From NCBI GenBank assembly GCA_004295015.1, contig SHNE01000043.1, positions 1 through 47,307 of the forward strand: DNA of 47,307 nucleotides, written 5' to 3'. Origin of the DNA: Bacteroidota bacterium. GTDB lineage: Bacteria > Bacteroidota > Bacteroidia > AKYH767-A > 2013-40CM-41-45. Made by a program: the position numbers and the translations under genes. Each line of letters starts with the position of its first letter. Position 1 is the stretch's first letter. Shown in pieces: positions 26,661-34,176 of the stretch. Under the pieces are notes generated by a model, which did no database searches, was not told the DNA's origin, and saw nothing but the letters and a program-made list of their open reading frames with translations.

Positions 26661-26905
26661 ATAGGGTCAATCAAATTTAGGTGTTTAAATGTACCCATTT
26701 TTAGCTGTTTGGCAAACCTTGAGGAATGGAACGGAAATCCTTTGGCTTGCGTCTTGTAAAAATTGGAGGGAAAGCCAGGCCGTAAGGATTAAAAAATCCT
26801 TCGCGGCTTGGCAGCAAAACATCCTTCGCAGCGAGGCAGCTGGGATCACTTGACCCTCTTAATTATAACACAAAATTTCACCGAACGAGGGGGCTAAGAA
26901 TTTTG
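26661..26905. repeat. Intergenic repeat with AAGGATT palindrome
   Basis: AAGGATTAAAAAATCCTT (26784-26801) is a palindrome followed by CGCGGCTTGGCAGC and ACATCCTTCGCAGCGAGGCA. The same CCTTCGCAGC words occur at about 28278-28330 and, weaker, at 15950-15990. A fragment of the large hairpin repeat (GGAACGGAAATCC, TTGGCTTGCGTCTTG) lies near 26725. No gene. Confidence 0.55.
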
Positions 26906-27907
26906 TTACGATTCAGACTTTTTCAACTCCTTCAATACTTCCTCAACTAGTTGTTTGTATTCTGGTCTAATCATGAAATTATCTTTCTCCCACCCGTGGT
27001 TAGGCGTTTCAAAGCTTATGACTTGTCTTAAATAATCTTTCCATTTGTGACCTAGCTGACTAGAAATTAGCGATAAATGGTATCCTGCTTGACTTTCGTC
27101 TGTTGCAGCTTTCATTTTCACGAATTCTTTTAGCATTTGTCCTCTTGTTACTTTTCCGCTTTTTAACAAGACCGGTAAAAAATAATCCCTGATACGTTTA
27201 GCTGAGTATAGATTTTTGGAAAGATATTCTTTCAAATGTTCTTTTAGGGAATGTAGGTCATAGTTTCCGGGTTCGTTTGACATCTCAATTACAAACTTTT
27301 TCTTGTTCACCTTCTCCCGTTCAACCTCTTCTGGAATGATAACTGTTCTTGAAAGAAGCTCGTCGCCACTTTTTGTTTTAACGTAGTGAAGAACAATTGC
27401 ATTAATGCCAACACTATATTTTTCGGAAAGCCATTCTATCATCCTGTGTAAAGGTTCTTCAATAGAAAATCCGACAAGCAAAAGTCGTTGCGCTTGATTA
27501 ACAACAACCTCCTCAAAGTTGGTGTCTAGAAATTTTTCGGTCACATAATCCCCTAGTGATTGTTTCGTGAAACCTAAACAAATTTCATTTAGTTGGTCGG
27601 GTTCATAAAATGAGATGTCTGATGCATAATCAATTGCCTGTGCTAATACTTCTCTCGGCAATTTGTCTCGCTTAAGTTCAATAATAACCAGATTTCCCGA
27701 TCGATCTATTCCTAAAAAATCTAGTGGACCTGATCTAGTTTGCACTTGCTCACCAATAATTGCAATGTCATTCCCTAAAATTTCGGGATTGCTTTTTATC
27801 CATTGTTCAAGATCATCTCGTTCCTTTCGTCCGTTATCAATTAAAGAGGTCGAAACCTGTTTAAGTTTTCCATCTACGATTTGCCAAGTATTAATTTCTG
27901 TTGCCAT
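26906..27907 (-). CDS. NucS/DUF91-like PD-(D/E)XK nuclease
   Basis: Protein of 333 residues. The N-terminal domain has RKERDDLEQWIKSNPEIL, IIGEQVQTRSGPLDFLGIDRSG and NLVIIELKRDKL, which is the D...E-x-K active site of NucS/DUF91-type nucleases, followed by AQAIDYASDI. The C-terminal 110 residues look like a helical or winged-helix domain (KSGKVTRGQMLKEFVKMKAA, and HGWEKDNFMIRPEYKQL) and are unrecognised. NucS cuts mismatched DNA in archaea and actinobacteria; related short nucleases are common in defence regions, so the role here is open. It lies 246 bases upstream of the helicase gene on the same strand; the two may work together, but are separated by repeats. Confidence 0.75.
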   Translation of the reverse strand: MATEINTWQIVDGKLKQVSTSLIDNGRKERDDLEQWIKSNPEILGNDIAIIGEQVQTRSGPLDFLGIDRSGNLVIIELKRDKLPREVLAQAIDYASDISFYEPDQLNEICLGFTKQSLGDYVTEKFLDTNFEEVVVNQAQRLLLVGFSIEEPLHRMIEWLSEKYSVGINAIVLHYVKTKSGDELLSRTVIIPEEVEREKVNKKKFVIEMSNEPGNYDLHSLKEHLKEYLSKNLYSAKRIRDYFLPVLLKSGKVTRGQMLKEFVKMKAATDESQAGYHLSLISSQLGHKWKDYLRQVISFETPNHGWEKDNFMIRPEYKQLVEEVLKELKKSES

Positions 27908-28497
27908 AATTCTTATCTGTTTGTGTTTACTTTTTGACGAATGAAATTTTTTTAAAATTTAGCAACTATTTACTCTTGTTTTTGTGTGTGATAACCTTCT
28001 ATAAAAAGGAATACTGTGCGCAAGTTTTGTGTGCCGGCTCATGACGCTCTAGCCCGAACCATCTTTCCTGCTATAAATGTAAATAATTAAATGAAATTGT
28101 AAATTTTTAATCTGTTTGTTATTGGATGCTGTGGGGGCGGAATAACTTAACGCTCTTGGTTTTTACACTAGTTTCCACCCGACATGAGGTATTGTGTCTT
28201 CATTCCTAATAACGTTCATCCAAATAGCTTACCTAAAAAGCATTGAATGGTGGATTAAAAATCCACTGTTTAAAAGCAAAGGATTAAAAAAATCCTTCGC
28301 AGCAGTGTAGTGGAACATCCTGCGCAGCTGGGTGTCCCTCGTCATTCCGCTCTAGCACGAATCGCCTTTCCTTCTATAAATGTAAATAATTAAATAAAAT
28401 TGTAAATTACTATTAATATGTTTGTTGCAAGGGCGAAATATTCTTGCACTCTTGGCTTCCACACAAGATTCCGTCAAGCGAGGAACATAATTGCATC
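27908..28497. repeat. Two hairpin-repeat copies (I, J) around a GTGGATT palindrome
   Basis: No gene. Copy I (about 28010-28190) has TGTGCGCAAGTTTTGTGTGC, CTTTCCTGCTATAAATG, core AATTAAATGAAATTGTAAAT, and GGGGGCGGAATAAC...GTTTCCACCC. Copy J (about 28325-28485) has GTCATTCCGCTCTAGCACGA, the same core, and GGGCGAAATATTCTTGCAC with CACACAAGATTCCGTC. Between them are GTGGATTAAAAATCCAC (28250-28266) and AAGGATTAAAAAAATCCTT, as at 15.7-16.1 kb. Confidence 0.7.
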
Positions 28498-30606
28498 CTA
28501 TTTAATGTTTACCTCAATTATTTTACTTGTGTCAATTCCCAATATGTCCACCACTTTTACCATTACCTTGTATTTCCCTGTTTTCTTGTATTCGTGGGCA
28601 ATGCTTGTAAATTCAAGTGTTGGTGTTTTCTTGGTGCGGAAACTTTGCCATTCGTTTTCAAACAAATAATTGCCACTCCATTTTTCTTCTGTTTCGCCTT
28701 TGTCGTTTTTTACTTTGATGATTTCTTTTTTGTCTTCGTAATTGAAATCAATTGCCCAATAGTCAATCCAGTCAAACCAATTTTTAGTTAACACTGTTCG
28801 AGTGATAATTCCGTTTTTATCCTTTTCAATTTTGAAAATTTGGCCATCTTCAATTACAACTTTACTGCCTGCTCTCATTGATTGTTGCAGTTCTTCAATA
28901 TCGTCTTGGGTGTAGTGAGTAACGAAGTCAGTAAGTTCAATTGTAATGGATTTGCCTTTTATTTTTTCTTTGGTGTTAAGGTAAGCTACATCAAAGAATT
29001 TTACTTGCCCTTTTTCAACGGCTCGTTTATCAAACACATCTTTTGGAATGTATTTCAATGTAACGGAAACGCCTTTTTCTTTTAGCTCCTGAATGAATTG
29101 TGGAGTTAGTCCCATTTCAAATTCAAAGCCCAATACATCAACTTGTGTGTAAAGTTTCTGACGACATTCTTCAAAAATATCCATCAAACGGCTTTGCGTT
29201 ACCGGCACATCTAAAGGACCAACATTAACAAAACGTCCTGCTTTACTTCCGTGTAATGTTGCGTGACCGTCAATTCGTTTTGCTTTGTAGGCTTCCAAAA
29301 TTAAATCAACATATAAATCTTCTTTGGCTTTGCTTTTACCGTTGGAAAGGTCGTCCATAAAAAACTGCCGTTCATATTTACCAAGGTTGAGCAATTCAAA
29401 AGCCCTGAAATCTTTACCGCTTTCTTGTAACTCTCTTTGCACACCAATTAAACGCTTTCTAGCTGTGTGAACTGAAAATCTTCCTAAATCAGTTGTAATC
29501 CATTTACGCCCCAATTTTTCTGCTACTGCTGCGGTTGTTCCGCTACCACAAAAGAAGTCGGCAATTAAATCGCCTTCATTGCTACTTGCTTTGATGATAC
29601 GTTCGAGAAGGGCTTCTGGTTTTTGTGTTGGATAATCTACATTTTCCTTGGCAGAATTATTTAATTTATCCAATGACCAAACATCATCAACAACAACACC
29701 TTCGGCAATTGCTTCATCTAAATATCTTTTAATTCTTGTCCCATTTCCTCCATCTGAAAGAACATATTCTCGGTTTGTTCCTTCTTCGATTAATAGTTTT
29801 TGTTTTCTTCTTTTTACATATTCTTCCTTAGATTCCCATTGCTCAAAAAAGGAATTGAAAATCTGTTTTTCACTTTTACCGTAGAATAAAATTGAATCAT
29901 AACGCTTTTCGTATCCTGAATTTAATTTTTTGTTCCATCCTGAATAATTCCAAGCTATTGAATTTCTAAACTTGTCTGCACCAAAAATATCATCCAACAA
30001 TAATCGTAAATGATTAACTACCCTCCAGTCGCAATGCAAATAGACACTTCCATCATTTTCCAATAAATTGTGCATTAATTTTAATCTTTCATACATCATA
30101 CTTAAATAAGAGGAAATACCTTTGCCCCAAGTATCTCTGTAGGCAATCTCTTCAATAATACTTTGCTTCTTTTCGGCTGTTTCTCCTCCAATTTGAATAT
30201 CAAAGCCAAAGTCAGCACCAACGGCAAAAGGTGGGTCAATGTAAATTAATTTCAGTCCGCCTTCCTTTTCAATTTCTTCTCTTATTGGTCCGTTAACTAA
30301 GGATGAAAGAATAAGTTTGTTATCTCCCCAAATCAGTTTATTTGTCCAGCCTTTTAGTTGTCTGCCTCTAAAATCGGTTTCAAACATACTGGCTTGTGCT
30401 TTGTCTTTTTCTTTTCTTGGCTCGTCAATATGTTCAATGCTATGGAAAGGCAGGGCAATGTTTGTTGTATCTTCTTTTCTGCCATTCCAAAAAAGGAATA
30501 CATCTTCTTCGTCTGCAAATAGTTTATAGATAAATTCTTTAGGCAGTTTTTCTCCTGCCTTTATTAGTTCTATGATTTTGTTTTTATCGGTATCGTTCAA
30601 ATTCAT
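28498..30606 (-). CDS. mod: Type III restriction-modification system DNA methyltransferase (Mod)
   Basis: Protein of about 702 residues, starting at the ATG at 30604-30606. Motif IV (IYIDPPF, about residue 124) comes before motif I (DFFCGSGTTAAVAEKLGR, about residue 350), the beta-class order of type III Mod enzymes, which methylate N6 of adenine. The segment between the motifs holds YRDTWGKGISSYL and DGSVYLHCDWR, also typical. The C-terminal half is variable and probably includes target recognition and contacts to Res. Mod acts with the Res helicase-nuclease as a complex. Its ATG overlaps the stop of the PIN gene by one base (TGATG), and that gene overlaps res by four, so all three are one coupled operon. 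Confidence 0.93.
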   Translation of the reverse strand: MNLNDTDKNKIIELIKAGEKLPKEFIYKLFADEEDVFLFWNGRKEDTTNIALPFHSIEHIDEPRKEKDKAQASMFETDFRGRQLKGWTNKLIWGDNKLILSSLVNGPIREEIEKEGGLKLIYIDPPFAVGADFGFDIQIGGETAEKKQSIIEEIAYRDTWGKGISSYLSMMYERLKLMHNLLENDGSVYLHCDWRVVNHLRLLLDDIFGADKFRNSIAWNYSGWNKKLNSGYEKRYDSILFYGKSEKQIFNSFFEQWESKEEYVKRRKQKLLIEEGTNREYVLSDGGNGTRIKRYLDEAIAEGVVVDDVWSLDKLNNSAKENVDYPTQKPEALLERIIKASSNEGDLIADFFCGSGTTAAVAEKLGRKWITTDLGRFSVHTARKRLIGVQRELQESGKDFRAFELLNLGKYERQFFMDDLSNGKSKAKEDLYVDLILEAYKAKRIDGHATLHGSKAGRFVNVGPLDVPVTQSRLMDIFEECRQKLYTQVDVLGFEFEMGLTPQFIQELKEKGVSVTLKYIPKDVFDKRAVEKGQVKFFDVAYLNTKEKIKGKSITIELTDFVTHYTQDDIEELQQSMRAGSKVVIEDGQIFKIEKDKNGIITRTVLTKNWFDWIDYWAIDFNYEDKKEIIKVKNDKGETEEKWSGNYLFENEWQSFRTKKTPTLEFTSIAHEYKKTGKYKVMVKVVDILGIDTSKIIEVNIK

Positions 30607-30971
30607 CAATCTACTGGGTTATTAATTATTAAATCAGGAATATGGTCAAAGTCGCCTGTATTCCTTGTGATTAGCTCAGTGCAATGCAATAGCATTGTTG
30701 CTGCAATAATAGAATCGGCTGATTTCATATTGCTTTGCTGTCTCAATTCAATTGCTCGGTTTATTACTTCTTGGCTTATTGGTAGAACCGTTACTAATTC
30801 AAATAGTGCATTGAAATATTCTTCTGCTTCATCGGTCAGGTTTCTAAAACCTAAAACTTCTAATCTTGTCAATTCAGAAACTGCAATATCGTCTTCTTCC
30901 AACAATTCTTTTAATTGCGGATATTCAGGCTTTGCAGCGTAAATTAATATGTTGCTATCTACTAATCTCAT
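30606..30971 (-). CDS. PIN-domain (VapC-like) nuclease gene inside the RM operon
   Basis: Protein of 121 residues with all four acidic residues of the PIN active site: D5 in LVDSNIL, E38 in ELTRLEVLG, D86 in KSADSIIAA and D107 in NTGDFDH. These bind Mg/Mn ions for RNA cleavage in VapC toxins. The gene starts within the res stop (ATGA) and ends within the mod start (TGATG), so translation is tightly linked. A VapB-type antitoxin gene is not seen next to it. It may be an effector or a guard of the RM system, or a toxin restrained by Mod or Res; these are inferences. Confidence 0.9.
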   Translation of the reverse strand: MRLVDSNILIYAAKPEYPQLKELLEEDDIAVSELTRLEVLGFRNLTDEAEEYFNALFELVTVLPISQEVINRAIELRQQSNMKSADSIIAATMLLHCTELITRNTGDFDHIPDLIINNPVD

Positions 30972-33757
30972 AGCCCATTAATTTTACGGTCAGTCCTGTC
31001 ATTCTTCTGCCATTCAATTGGGTCGCCAAAATTTGAAACATCAGCACCCTTTTGCAATATTCGTTTTGCTTCGTCTTTTGTTAGCGGAGTTTTTAAATCC
31101 TTAAGCCCAAAAAGTTTTAATACATCATCGAATGATTTCAGATTACTCTTTACGTCTTCCCATTTCTCTTGCTTCACATACACTGGTGTATAAGTGTATT
31201 CCTTCTGTGCAGTGTTTATGTCTTTGCACCAAGTAGCAAGGCGTTGAATTTTGCGTATGTCGTCTGAATCTTCACGCCCTTTGGTTTCTAAAATATAAAA
31301 TGTTGTTGGTGTTGTTTTGATAAAAAAGTCGGGAAAAAACGAAGCGATATTTCCATTTTCTTTCTGGTATTCAATGCTAAAGTTTACGCCACCTTCCCCA
31401 AAAGTGTTTTTAGCAAATGAAACAACATCATTGAATCTGCTTTCGCAGAAAGAAGAAAATTCCAATTCAAAAGGATTGTCGCCAATGATTTTATTGAATA
31501 CGGATTTCTTAGGCACAAGGAAAGGTTGGTTTTCGGCAACCTTTGGTTTTGTTAGTTTCAGCGAAATAAAGTTTTTTACTTCTGCTGTTCCTTTATCGGT
31601 TATGGTTAATTCGTCAATTGCTTTTTTGAAAGTAGTTTTCAGAATTTCTTTTGGATGAATCTCTGAAAGGTTTCTCATAGTTTGTGGGTCGCTTAGTTCC
31701 ACTTCTTTGGTAAAGAGTTGGTATTTGATAAAGCTTTCAACTTTAGGATAAAGAATATTGAAGCCACTAACTAAACGGCTGTCTTTTAAAATGGCAGAAG
31801 TAAAAAAGCCAATTACATTTCTGTAATCGGGTGTTGTGTCTTTAAATACTGTTTTATGTGAAAAATCTCCGTCAATGTCATTGAAAACAATTTCCTTTAA
31901 TTCATCGCTATTGAATTTTTTCTGTATTACTTTTTCGTTTTTGAATTTGCTGACATCAATAAATTCAAGGTTTTTAAACTCTCTGTAAATTCTTGGGCTC
32001 ATCTGAGGAATAGGAATATCCAAAGCATCTAAATCTTTGTTTGGATTTTCTTTATCCACTTCCACAATAACAGGGGATTTGCCTTTAGAACCTTTGCCCA
32101 TTGGGCTGTATTGAAATTCTACACCTTCAGTTTTCAGGCTCTCAACAAATTCTAAAAACGCTGGCGTTCCAACCACAACTAATTTTTCGGGCATATCCAA
32201 CGAAAACATTTTTCGTAAACCTCTACCAATGGTTTGTTCGGGAAGGATTTTAGAATCAGCACCAAATGGGCGAAGCCCAACAATGGTCGTTACATTTCTA
32301 ACATCCCAACCTTCACGAAGCATTAAAACTGAAACAACTGCTTTGTATGGCGAATGGTCTTTATCAATTTCGTCTGCCGCTTTTCTTAATGCTTCTAATT
32401 CTTCTTTGTCTTTTTTACTTGATGCAGTTTCTTTTATTTCACCCGAATTGTTGGTATGAATAGTCAGCACTGAATTTTTCATTGAAGGATAACTGCTTTC
32501 CAAAAATGCAGCCGCTTGGTCTGCTTCTTTGGTGCTCATAGTCATAATGAAAAGGATAGGAGTTTTATGATTTTTAAGTTCTTCATACTGCCGTTCCCAT
32601 TCCAAATAGCCCAAATGAATATAATCTCGGTAGCGTTCTACAAAGTCGGAAGAATCTTTTTCTTGAATTTTTTGTCTTGATGCTTTGTCAGGCAATACTG
32701 GCGACTTTACAACATTTTGCTTGATAGCTTCAACCAAAGGATAATCGCAAATTGTTTGAACAAAAATAGCACCGTTATTATGTTTAGGTGTTGCTGAAAA
32801 ATCGGCTTGCAAACTAATTCCGTTTCCATTTTTCAATTTCAGTTTGTTGCTTATGTCTTCAATGTTTTGAAACCATCTTAATGAACTGTCGTGAATGTGA
32901 TGTGCTTCATCATTTAATACAACTAAATCTTTTATTTTATCGCTTCTTAAGATTTTTCCTAAATCTAATCCTTTAGAAGTGTCAGCATCCGGCTTTGGTT
33001 TTACACCAAGAAAAGTTGTTTCAAAATTTTGTTCAGGTTCTTCATTAAATCCTACTCTGTGGGTATTTGAAAGGAAAATGTTTCCCGATTCTGTTATTGG
33101 TTTAAGGTCATCTTGAATATGAAGCGTTAATTGAAAATCATTTTTCCAGTCTTTGTCGTCATAGCCATTGTCGGGAAAAAACGGTTCATCAAAAAACATT
33201 TTCAGTCCGTCAAAGTCCTTGCGTAAACGATTTAAAACAATAATGTTTGGAGCAATTACTAAAAAGTCTTTTGATAGTGTGCTGTCCGCCTCGTAAAGTT
33301 TATGAAAATAAGACCATACTAAAGTTAAACCCATTACTTTAGTTTTTCCTGCACCAGTCGCCATTTTAATTACATATCGTGTCCAGTTTTCGTCAAACAT
33401 ACCTGTGCTGACACGTTGCGAAGAGTCAAATTTCATTAACTCGTATTTGTCTTTGGCGTTAGCTACTTCATAGAGGTAAATTATTGATTCTATGGCTTCA
33501 CGTTGAGAAAAGAAAAATCTAAATTTTGTCTGCCCGATAAGATGTTCCTGATTAAACCAAAAATTCAATAAAGACTTTGAAGTTTCAGAAGCACCTTTAT
33601 AGTCTTCTTCCCGCCATTTTTCAACTGCAATTCTGATTTTATAAACCAAAGGTGGTAACAACTTTTCATAGGCATTCTGAAAAGCGTCCATTTGGCTTTG
33701 TGTCGGTGCCCACCTTTCATTTGGTGTCAATATTTTAAACGGGTCTGATAACTTCAT
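30968..33757 (-). CDS. res: Type III restriction-modification system helicase-nuclease (Res)
   Basis: Protein of 929 residues, normal for type III Res. SF2 helicase motifs: KMATGAGKTKVMGL (Walker A), LVVLNDEAHHIHD (DEAH box), SLQADFSATPKH, and VSVLMLREGWDVRNVTTIVGLRPF...EQTIGRGLRKM (motifs V-VI). The C-terminal PD-(D/E)XK nuclease is visible as SFFPDFFIKTT...FYILETKGRED. Res uses ATP to move along or switch on DNA and cuts when two unmethylated sites face each other, in complex with Mod. It is the first gene of the res-PIN-mod operon. The upstream side borders an attC site at 33938. Confidence 0.93.
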   Translation of the reverse strand: MKLSDPFKILTPNERWAPTQSQMDAFQNAYEKLLPPLVYKIRIAVEKWREEDYKGASETSKSLLNFWFNQEHLIGQTKFRFFFSQREAIESIIYLYEVANAKDKYELMKFDSSQRVSTGMFDENWTRYVIKMATGAGKTKVMGLTLVWSYFHKLYEADSTLSKDFLVIAPNIIVLNRLRKDFDGLKMFFDEPFFPDNGYDDKDWKNDFQLTLHIQDDLKPITESGNIFLSNTHRVGFNEEPEQNFETTFLGVKPKPDADTSKGLDLGKILRSDKIKDLVVLNDEAHHIHDSSLRWFQNIEDISNKLKLKNGNGISLQADFSATPKHNNGAIFVQTICDYPLVEAIKQNVVKSPVLPDKASRQKIQEKDSSDFVERYRDYIHLGYLEWERQYEELKNHKTPILFIMTMSTKEADQAAAFLESSYPSMKNSVLTIHTNNSGEIKETASSKKDKEELEALRKAADEIDKDHSPYKAVVSVLMLREGWDVRNVTTIVGLRPFGADSKILPEQTIGRGLRKMFSLDMPEKLVVVGTPAFLEFVESLKTEGVEFQYSPMGKGSKGKSPVIVEVDKENPNKDLDALDIPIPQMSPRIYREFKNLEFIDVSKFKNEKVIQKKFNSDELKEIVFNDIDGDFSHKTVFKDTTPDYRNVIGFFTSAILKDSRLVSGFNILYPKVESFIKYQLFTKEVELSDPQTMRNLSEIHPKEILKTTFKKAIDELTITDKGTAEVKNFISLKLTKPKVAENQPFLVPKKSVFNKIIGDNPFELEFSSFCESRFNDVVSFAKNTFGEGGVNFSIEYQKENGNIASFFPDFFIKTTPTTFYILETKGREDSDDIRKIQRLATWCKDINTAQKEYTYTPVYVKQEKWEDVKSNLKSFDDVLKLFGLKDLKTPLTKDEAKRILQKGADVSNFGDPIEWQKNDRTDRKINGL

Positions 33758-33777
33758 TTACTTATTTTCTTTCGTTT

Positions 33778-33785
33778 CAAAGTTA
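33778..33785 (-). promoter_or_regulatory. Possible -7 box for the res-PIN-mod operon
   Basis: The minus strand reads TAACTTTG, a match to TAnnTTTG, about 21 bases ahead of the res start, which would give a very short leader. No TTTG at the -33 distance is clear. Confidence 0.4.
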
Positions 33786-33937
33786 ATATTATTGTCGGTG
33801 CGGCGGGAAAAAACAAAAAATACAGAAGGCTTGGTCTGTCGTGTCGGCAAACGGTCGCATGGTTGATGATATTTTGTCCTGTCGTTTCGATAAATTGTCT
33901 GTCAGTTTATTGGTTGACGTGTCGGTCTTTACGCTTG

Positions 33938-34072
33938 CTGCTAACCTTTTGCGAGTTTAAGAAGTTGGCGATTTCGAAGCACAAAACTGTCAAGCCACCA
34001 CAAATGTTTGATTGGAAAAATGAACTTGCTTTAACCACTGAACCGCCAATTTCTTAAACCCGCTGTTATCGG
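33938..34072 (-). other. Integron attC recombination site 1
   Basis: On the minus strand it starts CCGATAACAGCGGGTTTAAG and ends CTTAAACTCGCAAAAGGTTAGCAG. The outer arms (GGGTTTAAGAAATTGGCGG / CGCCAACTTCTTAAACTCGC) pair into a long imperfect stem with unpaired bases, and the ends carry RYYYAAC/GTTRRRY-like boxes (GATAAC, GTTAGC). The centre is a shorter, variable stretch. This is the structure an integron integrase recognises as a folded single strand. It closes the ATPase-methyltransferase cassette and borders the RM operon. Confidence 0.78.
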
Positions 34073-34176
34073 TAGCTCTTCTGTCTTTCCGAAGTGCTAT
34101 CGTGTCAAGCTTGCAAATACATTGTTCTAAGCGATTTATATTAGAAGTAATATCTGTGAAAGTTTGCATGACTGTT

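Noticed and set aside
8278..28485. The two-hairpin repeats as integron attC sites
   Set aside because: They have hairpins and one orientation, but no RYYYAAC/GTTRRRY boxes at the ends as seen at 33.9-37.5 kb, so I keep them as a separate family.
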